Origin: Catenovulum sp052056295
GTDB taxonomy: Bacteria > Pseudomonadota > Gammaproteobacteria > Enterobacterales > Alteromonadaceae
Length of the DNA stretch: 64,000 nucleotides
NCBI RefSeq assembly: GCF_052056295.1
Contig: NZ_CP182493.1
Span: forward strand, 806,001-870,000
Reading direction: 5' to 3'
In this document: piece after piece, positions 31,801 to 36,571 of the stretch
Layout: each line of letters begins with the position of its first letter
Numbering within the stretch: position 1 is the stretch's first letter
The notes under the pieces: generated by a model
What the model saw: the letters and a program-made list of their open reading frames with translations, nothing else
Database searches by the model: none
Told to the model about the DNA's origin: nothing
Position numbers and translations under genes: made by a program

Positions 31801-33200
31801 TATTGAACAGTCCCGCCCAGTTCGGTTATGTCACCATCAACTTGAACCGATACCACAGCTGAGTTATCCCCGCGGGCAATCAGACTATCGCCATTAGCCA
31901 AAGTGGTAAATTCACCATCCGTCGCTGAAAGCGAGTAATCAATTGAGGTTAATGCTAATTCATCATTTTGAATTGCATCAACACCCGCTTGAGTTAACAC
32001 AATTTGATTTCCTGAAATAGCGAAAAAACCATTGTCGTTATTAACAAGTTCAAGCGTTAAGCTATCACCATCAGGATCTGTCGCTTCAAAAGTTGCTACA
32101 GCCTGACCAACAAAAACATTGTTTTCTGACAAGTTAATGCTTTGAATTTGAATTTCAGGCGCTTCGTTAATTTCAACGGTAACAGTACCTTGAGCGTTAT
32201 TAGTATTACCCGCTAAATCAAAGAAAGTTACTGTCACATCATGTTGTTGCTCAGCTAACTCAGCTACAACATCATCTGCTAGAGTCCAACTACCGTCGCC
32301 ATTGTTAGTCGCCTCAAAAATTTGACCATCAATTGAAACTAAAATTAACGCTTCTGGGTCATCTACCGTTCCGGTAATGGCTGGTGTTGTATCGTCTGTA
32401 ACTATACTATCTATAGTACCTTGAGGTAGTGTGACATCCGCAGTTATGGTTGCGTTTAAAACAGTTTGGTTTCCGCTTTGATCCACTAGCGTGATTGTTA
32501 TTTGATTACTACCTTCAATCAAAGTAAAAGCATCAGCAATTGAAAAACTGCCGTCGCCATTATTCGTAACTGCGATCGGTTGGCCGTTAATAGTTGCAGA
32601 AATGGTTGCATTGGGGTCATCAACACTACCCGTTAATGTAGGTGTTAATGTATTCGTTAATAAATCGTCAAATGAAGCTTCGGGCGCGGTTGTATCAATT
32701 AAAATAGAGGTAACAGGTTGTGGGGGGGTGAAGGTATTGCCATTGCTCGTTGTGATAGTAGCTGCATTGGTATCAAAACCAGCACCAGCAATTGTTTGCT
32801 GATCATTTCGTTCTACCGAAGTAACGGTTGCACCGCCTTCACTACTACTTGAACCACCTGCCGCTGTAGCGCCTACATTCGACAAGTCGCCTTCAGCAAC
32901 AGCTTGTTGAATCTGTTCAATTTCAGACAAAGTAGCATCGTCTAATTCTTCGCTAGGATTTTCAACATCTCCGGTAATTTCTACTTCGGTTGTTTGGCTT
33001 TCTGCAGCTACAATTTCAGCTTCTTCGCCGTCGGCTTTAATAAACTTGATTTTTGCACCAGCTTCTAATACTAAAATCTGTCCAGCAAAAACTGATTCAC
33101 CAACAGATACAGGAATTAGCTGACCATCAACCATTCTGTACACAAGACCTTGAATGTCTGAAATACGACCCGACTCTTTTAAAACGACTTCACTCGCCAT
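13812..33200 (-). CDS. bpfA: Giant LapA/BpfA-type RTX adhesin with LapG cleavage site
   Basis: About 6,462 residues from the ATG at 33200 (GAGGG precedes it by 4 bp; a 10-residue upstream extension is less likely). Order: N-terminal retention module 1-110; TAAG at 112-115, the LapG di-alanine site; two Bap-type Ig-like domains (about 178-345); a cadherin-like segment (350-455); five divergent LapA-type repeats; 45 nearly identical 101-residue repeats (949-5493); one divergent repeat; a von Willebrand A domain with MIDAS DVSNS (about 5735-5930); a VCBS-like segment (about 6100-6195); RTX nonapeptides GGEGADYLIGGSGDDVLIGG (about 6280); and the C-terminal type I secretion domain. No Cys-based structure is seen in the repeats. 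It should be exported by LapBCE, held at the surface by its N-terminal plug and released by LapG. Upstream, a weak extended -10 (TGTTATACC) may drive it. Confidence 0.95.
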   Translation of the reverse strand: MASEVVLKESGRISDIQGLVYRMVDGQLIPVSVGESVFAGQILVLEAGAKIKFIKADGEEAEIVAAESQTTEVEITGDVENPSEELDDATLSEIEQIQQAVAEGDLSNVGATAAGGSSSSEGGATVTSVERNDQQTIAGAGFDTNAATITTSNGNTFTPPQPVTSILIDTTAPEASFDDLLTNTLTPTLTGSVDDPNATISATINGQPIAVTNNGDGSFSIADAFTLIEGSNQITITLVDQSGNQTVLNATITADVTLPQGTIDSIVTDDTTPAITGTVDDPEALILVSIDGQIFEATNNGDGSWTLADDVVAELAEQQHDVTVTFFDLAGNTNNAQGTVTVEINEAPEIQIQSINLSENNVFVGQAVATFEATDPDGDSLTLELVNNDNGFFAISGNQIVLTQAGVDAIQNDELALTSIDYSLSATDGEFTTLANGDSLIARGDNSAVVSVQVDGDITELGGTVQYTAVLSQATESEMTVTLASGVSITIAAGQIFGNAQRVIDADEDVYIDAETLTDTILSVSGGSFDSIVIDSTPVTINVADTINETTLALSASESVSEAGGQITYTATLSNPAQTQVTVTLASGQIITIEAEQTQGQVVVDFAASDDVYAESDTITDSISDVTGGNFERLSFALDPVSTGITDTIDVTRLTLSADTTINEGQEIEYTAVLSNPAASDMTINLTNGETIVINAGQTEGSVLVSIENTATLDATTIINQIDANSVIGGGFEQLDISTESVTTQVSDVVETTQLTLTADSQVNEGSNINYTVSTTSPTATDLTVQLTNGLTITILAGQSSASAAFVTQDSVYQDARVFNVAIDAGSVTGGNFEDLQVDTTSVVTNVADVISDVTLTFSADSEVTAGDLISYQVSLSEPAATDLSIPLSNGQTIIVLAGQSSGFVEVTAPSEQSSLSVSIDEANISGGNFENLVLGNSSVTTDIASIAEEVTLSLSGDLNATEGGSINYTASLTAPAETAMTITLSNGAEISIAAGQSSGSVSVAVSDDVYNGADDVVTTLSLDNVTGGNFENLVLGTNSVTTTVSDVATDVTLNLTGSTTAAEAGSITYTASLTAPAETAMTITLSNGAEISIAAGQSSGSVSVAVSDDVYNGADDVVTTLSLDNVSGGNFENLVLGTNSVTTTVSDVATDVTLNLTGSTTAAEAGSITYTASLTAPAETAMTITLSNGAEISIAAGQSSGSVSVAVGDDVYNGADDVVTTLSLDNVSGGNFENLVLGTNSVTTEISDVATDVTLNLTGSSTAAEAGSITYTASLTAPAETAMSITLSNGAEISIAAGQSSGSVSVAVGDDVYVGADSITTTLSLDNVTGGNFENLVLGTNSVTTEISDVATDVTLNLTGSTTAAEAGSITYTASLTAPAETAMTITLSNGAEISIAAGQSSGSVSVAVGDDVYVGADSITTTLSLDNVSGGNFENLVLGTNSVTTEISDVATDVTLNLTGSTTAAEAGSITYSASLTAPAETAMTITLSNGAEISIAAGQSSGSVSVAVSDDVYNGADDVVTTLSLDNVSGGNFENLVLGTNSVTTAVSDAVSDVTLNLTGSTTAAEAGSITYTASLTAPAQTAMTITLSNGAEISIAAGQSSGSVSVAVGDDVYVGADSITTTLSLDNVSGGNFENLILGTSSVTTTVSDTVSDVTLNLTGSTTAAEAGSITYTASLTAPAETAMTITLSNGAEISIAAGQSSGSVSVAVSDDVYNGADDVVTTLSLDNVSGGNFENLILGTNSVTTEISDVATDVTLNLTGSSTALEAGSITYTASLTAPAETAMTITLSNGAEISIAAGQSSGSISVAVSDDVYNGADDVVTTLSLDNVSGGNFENLVLGTNSVTTEISDVATDVSLNLTGSSTAAEAGSITYTASLTAPAETAMTITLRNEAVITIAAGQSSGSVSVAVGDDVYVGADSITTTLSLDNVSGGNFENLVLGTNSVTTEISDVATDVTLNLTGSTTAAEAGSITYTASLTAPAETAMTITLSNGAEISIAAGQSSGSVSVSVSDDVYNGADDVVTTLSLDNVSGGNFENLVLGTNSVTTEISDVATDVTLNLTGSTTAAEAGSITYTASLTAPAETAMTITLSNGSEISIAAGQSSGSVSVAVGDDVYNGAGDVVTTLSLDNVSGGNFENLVLGTNSVTTTVSDVATNVTLNLTGSSTALEAGSITYTASLTAPAETAMTITLSNGAEISIAAGQSSGSVSVAVGDDVYVGADSITTTLSLDNVSGGNFENLVLGTSSVTTTVSDTVSDVTLNLTGSTTAAEAGSITYTARLTAPAETAMTITLSNGAEISIAAGQSSGSVSVAVSDDVYNGADDVVTTLSLDNVSGGNFENLILGTSSVTTTVSDVATDVTLNLTGSSTAAEAGSITYTASLTAPAETAMTITLSNGAEISIAAGQSSGSVSVAVGDDVYVGADPITTTLSLDNVTGGNFENLVLGTNSVTTEISDVATDVTLNLTGSATAAEAGSITYTASLTAPAETAMTITLSNGAEISIAAGQSSGSVSVAVSDDVYVGADSITTTLSLDNVSGGNFENLILGTNSVTTTVSDVATDVTLNLTGSTTAAEAGSITYTASLTAPAETAMAITLSNGAEISIAAGQSSGSVSVAVGDDVYVGADSITTSLSLDNVSGGNFENLVLGTSSVTTEISDVATDVTLNLTGSSTAVEAGSITYTASLTAPAETAMTITLSNEAVITIAAGQSSGSVSVAVGDDVYVGADSITTTLSLDNVSGGNFENLVLGTNSVTTEISDVATDVTLNLTGSTTAAEAGSITYTASLTAPAETAMTITLSNGAEISIAAGQSSGSVSVAVSDDVYVGVDSITTTLSLDNVSGGNFENLVLGTNSVTTEISDVATDVTLNLTGSTTAAEAGSITYTASLTAPAETAMTITLSNGAEISIAAGQSSGSVSVSVSNDVYNGADDVVTTLSLDNVSGGNFENLVLGTNSVTTEISDVATDVTLNLTGSTTAVEAGSITYTASLTAPAETAMTITLSNGAEISIAAGQSSGSVSVAVSDDVYNGADDVVTTLSLDNVSGGNFENLILGTNSVTTEISDVATDVTLNLTGSTTAAEAGSITYTASLTAPAETAMTITLSNGAEISIAAGQSSGSVSVAVSDDVYVGADSITTTLSLDNVTGGNFENLVLGTNSVTTEVSDTVSDVTLNLTGSTTAAEAGSITYTASLTAPAETAMTLTLSNGAEISIAAGQSSGSVSVAVGDDVYVGADSITTTLSLDNVSGGNFENLVLGTNSVTTEISDVATDVTLNLTGSSTAAEAGSITYTASLTAPAETAMTLTLSNGAEISIAAGQSSGSVSVAVGDDVYVGADSITTTLSLDNVSGGNFENLVLGTNSVTTEISDVATDVTLNLTGSSTAAEAGSITYTASLTAPAETAMTLTLSNGAEISIAAGQSSGSVSVAVGDDVYVGADSITTTLSLDNVSGGNFENLVLGTNSVTTEISDVATDVTLNLTGSSTAAEAGSITYTASLTAPAETAMTITLSNGAEISIAAGQSSGSVSVAVSDDVYNGADDVVTTLSLDNVSGGNFENLILGTSSVTTTVSDVATDVTLNLTGSTTAAEAGSITYTASLTSPAETAMTITLSNGAEISIAAGQSSGSVSVAVSDDVYVGADPITTTLSLDNVTGGNFENLVLGTNSVTTEISDVATDVTLNLTGSTTAAEAGSITYTASLTAPAETAMTITLSNGAEISIAAGKSSGSVSVSVSDDVYNGADDVVTTLSLDNVSGGNFENLILGTNSVTTTVSDVATDVTLNLTGSTTAAEAGSITYTASLTAPAETAMAITLSNGAEISIAAGQSSGSVSVAVGDDVYVGADSITTSLSLDNVSGGNFENLVLGTSSVTTEISDVATDVTLNLTGSSTAVEAGSITYTASLTAPAETAMTITLSNEAVITIAAGQSSGSVSVAVGDDVYVGADSITTTLSLDNVSGGNFENLVLGTNSVTTEISDVATDVTLNLTGSTTAAEAGSITYTASLTAPAETAMTITLSNGAEISIAAGQSSGSVSVAVSDDVYVGVDSITTTLSLDNVSGGNFENLVLGTNSVTTEISDVATDVTLNLTGSTTAAEAGSITYTASLTAPAETAMTITLSNGAEISIAAGQSSGSVSVSVSNDVYNGADDVVTTLSLDNVSGGNFENLVLGTNSVTTEISDVATDVTLNLTGSTTAVEAGSITYTASLTAPAETAMTITLSNGAEISIAAGQSSGSVSVAVSDDVYNGADDVVTTLSLDNVSGGNFENLILGTNSVTTEISDVATDVTLNLTGSTTAAEAGSITYTASLTAPAETAMTITLSNGAEISIAAGQSSGSVSVAVSDDVYVGADSITTTLSLDNVTGGNFENLVLGTNSVTTEVSDTVSDVTLNLTGSTTAAEAGSITYTASLTAPAETAMTLTLSNGAEISIAAGQSSGSVSVAVGDDVYVGADSITTTLSLDNVSGGNFENLVLGTNSVTTEVSDTVSDVTLNLTGSTTAAEAGSITYTASLTAPAETAMTITLSNGAEISIAAGKSSGSVSVSVSDDVYNGADDVVTTLSLDNVSGGNFENLVLGTNSVTTEVSDTVSDVTLNLTGSTTAAEAGSITYTASLTAPAETAMTITLSNGAEISIAAGQSSGSVSVAVSDDVYNGADDVVTTLSLDNVSGGNFENLILGTNSVATTVSDVASDVTLNLTGSSTALEAGSITYTASLTAPAETAMTITLSNGAEISIAAGQSSGSVSVAVGDDVYVGADSITTTLSLDNVSGGNFENLVLGTNSVTTTVSDVATNVTLNLTGSSTALEAGSITYTASLTAPAETAMTLTLSNGAEISIAAGQSSGSVSVAVGDDVYVGADSITTTLSLDNVSGGNFENLVLGTNSVTTEISDVATDVTLNLTGSSTAAEAGSITYTASLTAPAETAMTLTLSNGAEISIAAGQSSGSVSVAVGDDVYVGADSITTTLSLDNVSGGNFENLVLGTNSVTTEISDVATDVTLNLTGSSTAAEAGSITYTASLTAPAETAMTLTLSNGAEISIAAGQSSGSVSVAVGDDVYVGADSITTTLSLDNVSGGNFENLVLGTNSVTTEISDVATDVTLNLTGSSTAAEAGSITYTASLTAPAETAMTITLSNGAEISIAAGKSSGSVSVSVSDDVYNGADDVVTTLSLDNVSGGNFENLVLGTNSVTTEVSDTVSDVTLNLTGSTTAAEAGSITYTASLTAPAETAMTITLSNGAEISIAAGQSSGSVSVAVSDDVYNGADDVVTTLSLDNVSGGNFENLVLGTNSVTTEISDVATDVTLNLTGSSTALEAGSITYTASLTAPAEIAMTITLSNGAEISIAAGQSSGSVSVAVSDDVYNGADDVVTTLSLDNVSGGNFENLILGTSSVTTTVSDVATDVTLNLTGSSTALEAGSITYTASLTAPAETAMTITLSNGAEISIAAGQSSGSVSVAVSDDVYNGADDVVTTLSLDNVSGGNFENLVLGTNSVTTTVTDSIDVTDLTMEVDTSNLLQGSISVDFALSNAAKTDLVITLASGEQVTIKAGSTSANVELEVDGDSDTFTVGVTSTSGGDFESLQLPSSVQVNVNLVPSIEVSDQNGEASGHITVDEAGIGADASSNIATGTITISTTANLANVTIGGHSVSALELAGLALNPVTIELPNGDMTLTRYNLVTGELSYQYELTDAIDHGETDSSIENVVIQVTDVNELSTSTNLTIQTLDDKPSFTINQPDAINFETMDYNLIFAIDVSNSMNNALGDTTVLQATIDGITQLLETYEGMGNVKVKLVPFSTDATEYDWSSISQSITLLEGLGASGTTDYDDALAAIVGDYSTPQDASTKVYFISDGNPYGTSENQNNVNAITNYQQTWKNFVETNNIDVEVIGIGSSVQYQYLNMVGAPTEIIQNESGEYVAADNVVSVTTAIQLAEALLASIGGKSAGEIGTGQSAAGVIDYGADSEGSILSIEVDGATYTLDSEQVENGVLTIETANGATLMFDFSNGLYEYDVSLSAENNADEASASWSKSELDNNSSQWILTENFTITVRDGDGDTASGQLTLTSKFPVEVASVAPVLEEDNVEITEVDGTVASSQTRSQISGNVIDNDTITETTNPVVGIVSGVGVVSEGNIGSKITGSYGSIVIQANGKYVYTLNNANSDVNNLSQGESLTDTFTYLVKDANGNYESTTINIQINGVDDSLPDLSENAVYGFGGNDVILTYGDSWLVGSMGSYQDANDPDALGGLHTFNSAELADVGFERSTIFSNNTTVATGYTSYDTSKGATLVGGEGADYLIGGSGDDVLIGGTNGNGNSALVSNTYAGDVMTGGSGSDMFVWLAGDDYDGGFANAANNPSVTTDYIKDFELTERDQAGDVTQQGDSLNLGDLLEGENHDNLDSYLNFEVVDGDTIISVSKDGDFTGDSSDEDKTDMKIVLENTDLSSGTNGTDADIIRKLLEDNQLITNNNNNL
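19767..21938 (-). repeat. Long direct duplication within the array, copy 1 (second copy 23403-25574)
   Basis: These 2,172 bp match 23403-25574 at an offset of 3,636 bp (12 units). I compared the two line by line and saw no difference. The match stops abruptly at both ends (C against T at 19766/23402; CCTGAG against CCAGAA after 21938/25574). Confidence 0.85.
23403..25574 (-). repeat. Long direct duplication within the array, copy 2
   Basis: Partner of 19767-21938. It is contiguous on its low-coordinate side with a further block (22645-23638) that matches 17797-18790 at a different offset (4,848 bp, 16 units) with one difference (18075 C, 22923 G). Confidence 0.85.
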
Positions 33201-33648
33201 ACAACCCTCACTTGGAGCAACTAAACCCAAATTTTCTAACTTGACAACCTATGATTCCAGTCTAGCCTAAAGGTATAACATTTCAAAGATATACTGCTTG
33301 TTTAGCAGTGCGTTTGTTGTGGAAATGTTAGCTAATCGACATTAAGCTTGTCTGTGGTCGATTTTCACAAATAATTCCACAAAAAGATCTGTCCAATGTT
33401 CAAACATTCAATTTCAAGTAGCTTGGGTATATAAGCTTTGTTATAATCGAGCGCTTTGACGAGCCCAGCTTCATAATATTGTCATCAGAATCACATCAAC
33501 TTGTACAAAAATGAATAATTCTAGTGCCTGACACTTGTATTCTGCAAAATAATGAATATGCTGGCTTACCCGATTTTTGGGATGAATTTCCCATTTGTGA
33601 TTTCGAATTAAAAGTTAGATTAAGGTTGAAGAGGGAGTAATTAACTCT
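33201..33648. other. Divergent intergenic region between the adhesin and asnB
   Basis: A 448-bp gene-free stretch that must hold the promoters of the adhesin (minus) and asnB (plus). I see a possible extended -10 for the adhesin at 33272-33280 (TGTTATACC on the minus strand) and a good extended -10 for asnB at 33439-33447. The asnB leader is about 190 nt and contains a small hairpin TGGGA-TGAATT-TCCCA (33579-33594). No small gene or known riboswitch was recognised. Confidence 0.5.
33439..33447 (+). promoter_or_regulatory. Predicted extended -10 promoter element of asnB
   Basis: TGTTATAAT is a perfect extended -10 (TG, one base, TATAAT at 33442-33447). No good -35 box lies at 16-18 bp, which extended -10 promoters do not need. 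Confidence 0.45.
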
Positions 33649-35319
33649 ATGTGCTCAATTTTTGGTATTCTCGATTTAAAAACAGATCGAGCTGAACTTA
33701 GACAGCAAGCTTTAGAGCTGTCTAAATTATTACGTCACCGCGGTCCTGATTGGTCAGGTATCTATGCTGGTGAAAACGCTATTCTTGCTCATGAAAGACT
33801 TGCTATTGTAGATGTAGACAATGGTGCACAGCCGCTCTTCAATCAAAATCGAAATCACGTATTGGCTGTGAACGGTGAAATCTACAACCACAAGGAATTA
33901 GAAGCGGGTTTAACCATTGATTACAAACTTCAGACTAAATCTGACTGTGAAGTAATCTTAGCTAAATACGAAGAAAAAGGTATCGACTTCATTGACGAGT
34001 TAAAAGGTATGTTTGCTTTCATCCTTTATGATGAAACTAAAAACGAATATCTAATTGCTCGTGACCACATGGGTATTATCCCGCTATATATGGGTTGGGA
34101 TGAACACGGTAACTTCTACGTAGCTTCAGAAATGAAAGCTTTAGTACCTGTATGTCGTTCAATTAAAGAATTCCCTCCAGGACACTATTTACATAGCTCA
34201 ACTGGTGAGTTAACTAAATATTACGCACGTGACTGGATGAGCTATGACGCGGTAAAAGACGCAGAAGCTGATCCAAAAGATATTCATGATGCGTTAGAAA
34301 AAGCTGTAAAAACTCACTTAATGTCTGACGTACCTTACGGTGTGTTATTGTCTGGTGGTTTGGATTCGTCGGTTATTTCTGCAATTACGCAAAAATTTGC
34401 CGCAAAACGTGTTGAAGATAACGACCAATCTGATGCTTGGTGGCCAAAACTTCACTCATTTGCAGTAGGTTTAGAAGGTGCACCTGATTTAATCGCTGCG
34501 AAAAAAGTAGCTGATGCAATTGGTACTGTTCACCACGAAATTCACTACACAGTACAAGACGGTATTGATGCAGTGCGTGACGTTATCTATCACCTAGAAA
34601 CTTACGACGTAACAACAATTCGTGCTTCTACCCCTATGTACTTAATGGCGCGTAAGATCAAAGCCATGGGTATCAAAATGGTACTTTCAGGTGAAGGTTC
34701 GGATGAAGTATTTGGTGGTTATTTATATTTCCATAAAGCACCAAATGCTAAAGAATTCCATGAAGAAACTTTACGTAAATTAAATAAACTTCACATGTTT
34801 GACTGTGCGCGTGCAAACAAAGCTATGTCAGCTTGGGGTGTTGAGTCTCGTGTTCCATTCTTGGACAAAGACTTTATGGACATTGCTATGTCTATCAACC
34901 CTGAAGCGAAAATGTGTAAAGACGGTAAGATTGAAAAACACATCTTACGTGAAGCATTTGATGGTTATTTACCAGAAGAAGTTTTATGGCGTCAAAAAGA
35001 GCAGTTTAGTGACGGTGTAGGTTATAGCTGGATTGATAGCTTAAAAGCACATGCTGCTGAGCAAGTTTCAGATGATCAGTTAGCAAACGCTGAGCACAAG
35101 TTCACTTACAACACACCAGACACCAAAGAAGCTTACTACTACAGAAGCATTTTTGAAGAATTCTTCCCACACCCTAGCTGCGCAGAATGTGTTCCTGGTG
35201 GTAAATCAGTAGCTTGTAGTACCCCTGAAGCACTAGCTTGGGATGAGAGCTTTAGTAAAATGGCTGATCCTTCAGGTCGTGCTGTTTCTTCTGTACACAA
35301 TGACTCTTATAAAAGCTAA
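33649..35319 (+). CDS. asnB: Asparagine synthase B (glutamine-hydrolysing)
   Basis: A 556-residue enzyme starting MCSIFGILD, with Cys2 as the glutaminase nucleophile after Met removal. The N-terminal Ntn amidotransferase domain (2-200; RHRGPDWSG, NGEIYNHKEL) is followed by the synthetase domain with the PP-loop SGGLDSS (235-241) and VLSGEGSDEVFGGY. It makes asparagine from aspartate, ATP and glutamine. Start is fixed by Cys2; a GAGGGAG lies rather far upstream (about 12 bp). Length and motifs fit E. coli AsnB. A terminator follows at once, so it is a single-gene unit. Confidence 0.95.
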   Translation: MCSIFGILDLKTDRAELRQQALELSKLLRHRGPDWSGIYAGENAILAHERLAIVDVDNGAQPLFNQNRNHVLAVNGEIYNHKELEAGLTIDYKLQTKSDCEVILAKYEEKGIDFIDELKGMFAFILYDETKNEYLIARDHMGIIPLYMGWDEHGNFYVASEMKALVPVCRSIKEFPPGHYLHSSTGELTKYYARDWMSYDAVKDAEADPKDIHDALEKAVKTHLMSDVPYGVLLSGGLDSSVISAITQKFAAKRVEDNDQSDAWWPKLHSFAVGLEGAPDLIAAKKVADAIGTVHHEIHYTVQDGIDAVRDVIYHLETYDVTTIRASTPMYLMARKIKAMGIKMVLSGEGSDEVFGGYLYFHKAPNAKEFHEETLRKLNKLHMFDCARANKAMSAWGVESRVPFLDKDFMDIAMSINPEAKMCKDGKIEKHILREAFDGYLPEEVLWRQKEQFSDGVGYSWIDSLKAHAAEQVSDDQLANAEHKFTYNTPDTKEAYYYRSIFEEFFPHPSCAECVPGGKSVACSTPEALAWDESFSKMADPSGRAVSSVHNDSYKS

Positions 35320-35347
35320 TTGAACATCAGTTAGTTATAAAGCTTCT

Positions 35348-35372
35348 AAAGCCCTCTTCTGAGGGCTTTTTT
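35348..35372 (+). terminator. Rho-independent terminator of asnB
   Basis: Stem AAAGCCCTC / GAGGGCTTT with loop TTCT and a run of T after it. Confidence 0.88.
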
Positions 35373-35737
35373 GTATCTACTGAAAAATGTCCCCTCTCTC
35401 CTTTAAAAGTTTAACTAAATACAGCGCTTAACCTAAACTAGAGATAACAAGTTAGCTAATGAATTGTAACTAACAGCAGTAGCCTAAATTCAATTTTACG
35501 GCCGAATACCTTTGAGAATAGATATAATCAATCCTGCGTCTAATCAGCAAGTTTAGTGGATGATAAAGCTACGACAGTAAAAAGAATATTGGTTCGGATT
35601 AAGGATATTAAAATGAAGAAAAAATTAATGATGACGAAAGTCAGATAGTTGTGAATCTAGTTTAATTCAAAACTGATTTTTGTATTTTATAGAGTTTTTA
35701 AATCTTGTACTGTGAGCTGATTAACTCAAGCAGAGAG
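35373..35737. other. Intergenic region between asnB and tRNA-Ser, no clear gene
   Basis: About 365 bp of AT-rich sequence. It contains a TATAAT at 35523-35528 without a good -35 and an 11-codon frame at 35613-35648 (MKKKLMMTKVR) preceded by AAGGA. This looks like the remnant of a lost gene or chance. I see no hairpin-terminated RNA gene here. Confidence 0.4.
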
Positions 35738-35828
35738 TGGCGGTGAGGCAGGGATTTGAACCCTGGGTACGCTATTAACGTACGCCGGTTTTCAAGACCG
35801 GTGCTTTCAACCACTCAGCCACCTCACC
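35738..35828 (-). tRNA. tRNA-Ser (anticodon UGA)
   Basis: 91 nt on the minus strand including an encoded CCA end. The acceptor stem GGTGAGG pairs with CCTCACC, the anticodon loop CTTGAAA sits in a CCGGT/ACCGG stem and gives UGA, the T loop is GGTTCAAATCC, and a long variable arm (GTACGTTAATAGCGTAC) is typical of class II tRNA-Ser. It reads UCA codons. Confidence 0.95.
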
Positions 35829-35862
35829 GCAGTTCTAGACTGTTCCCTTGGGAACGCGGCGA

Positions 35863-35891
35863 ATATTAAGGGCATATCGAACCTTTGTAAA
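35863..35891 (-). promoter_or_regulatory. Predicted promoter of tRNA-Ser
   Basis: Minus strand TTTACA (35886-35891), a 17-bp spacer, TAATAT (35863-35868), then a GC-rich discriminator (CGCCGCG) as in stable RNA promoters. The rest of the region up to 36111 holds only T-rich sequence with no other feature seen. Confidence 0.65.
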
Positions 35892-36111
35892 GCACTAAAA
35901 CAAACTTTTTTTGTTTTTTTTGATCGTTCGGTTATATATCAACCAATCAGAGCAAATAAGCAGCAAAAACATATAATTTGACGGTTAAAAACTACGAATT
36001 GATAAATACTCCACAGAACAATCCATTCAACACAGAGTATAAATTCAAAGTCATAATTAAGTCTTTTACAATTTTCTTCTGAAGAATCTAGGTTGATTAA
36101 CTGACCTTCAT

Positions 36112-36159
36112 TTGACAAATAAAAACGCCTTCGCTATTTTGTATATACATAGCATATAC
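36112..36159 (+). promoter_or_regulatory. Predicted promoter and palindromic operator of the small RHH gene
   Basis: TTGACA (36112-36117), a 17-bp spacer and TATTTT (36135-36140). Directly after the -10 lies the dyad GTATAT-7 bp-ATATAC (36141-36159), and a further GCATAT half-site follows at 36163. A palindrome over the transcription start fits autorepression by a ribbon-helix-helix dimer. Confidence 0.5.
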
Positions 36160-36175
36160 TTTGCATATCACCCTT

Positions 36176-36376
36176 ATGACTAGTAAATCAACACGTAAAA
36201 AAACCAATAAAAAAGACAGTCAGCTATTAATTAGGATAAATGGTGCTGAGCGTGACGCTTTTGTCGAACTCTGTGAGCAACTAGACACCACAGCAGCGAG
36301 AGAAGTTAGAAGGTTTATTAGAAAGTTTATGGAAAAGCATTCGGCTTCGTCAGCAGATGACGAAGCTTCATTATAA
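36176..36376 (+). CDS. Small ribbon-helix-helix-like DNA-binding protein
   Basis: 66 residues from the ATG at 36176 (MTSKSTRKKTNKKDSQLLI). The basic N-terminal tail is followed by QLLIRINGAERDAFVELCEQLDTTAAREVRRFIRKFMEKH: one beta strand, a helix, a turn and a second helix, as in Arc/MetJ-type RHH proteins that bind DNA as dimers through the strand. There is no Shine-Dalgarno before the ATG, and the in-frame TTG at 36161 is no better, so the mRNA may be translated weakly. The palindrome at its promoter suggests self-regulation. No toxin gene of usual size follows, so it is not an obvious antitoxin; a 37-residue lysine-rich gene lies 68 bp downstream. Assignment rests on pattern only. Confidence 0.6.
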   Translation: MTSKSTRKKTNKKDSQLLIRINGAERDAFVELCEQLDTTAAREVRRFIRKFMEKHSASSADDEASL

Positions 36377-36444
36377 CCAATAATATTTGTTGGTTACCCA
36401 CAACAGCCGCGAGGCTGATTTAACTATACATAGAGGAAAAAACT

Positions 36445-36558
36445 ATGGCTAAAAAAGTAAAAGCACTTAAAAAAGAGTTGAAAGCACGCAAAGCTAAAGT
36501 TGCGAAGCAAGAGTCAAAAATCAAAAAACTTAAAAAAGCGTTAAAGAAAGCGAAATAA
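36445..36558 (+). CDS. 37-residue lysine-rich protein
   Basis: A short gene from ATG 36445 to TAA 36558, preceded by AGAGGAAAAAACT, a strong ribosome site 6-8 bp upstream. The product has Lys or Arg at nearly half its positions, with Ala and Leu between them (MAKKVKALKKELKARKAKVA at the start). It lacks aromatics, Cys and a signal peptide, and would form one very basic amphipathic helix or coiled coil. Such peptides bind nucleic acid or ribosomes, or act on membranes; no family was recognised. A hairpin terminator follows 13 bp after the stop. It may be co-transcribed with the RHH-like gene. Confidence 0.6.
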   Translation: MAKKVKALKKELKARKAKVAKQESKIKKLKKALKKAK

Positions 36559-36571
36559 GTTTTATTGATTG

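Noticed and set aside
16216..33244. Many plus-strand open frames opposite the adhesin (for example 16435-16839, 18574-18783, 23422-23631)
   Set aside because: They repeat with the 303-bp unit and have no ribosome sites. They are antisense shadows of the repeat coding sequence.
35613..35648. 11-codon frame with AAGGA upstream in the asnB-tRNA gap
   Set aside because: Too short and not supported by a promoter or terminator; noted only as a possible remnant.
36161..36558. Toxin-antitoxin call for the RHH-like gene and lysine-rich gene
   Set aside because: The basic peptide does not resemble known toxins and the spacing (68 bp) is wide; left as an open finding.
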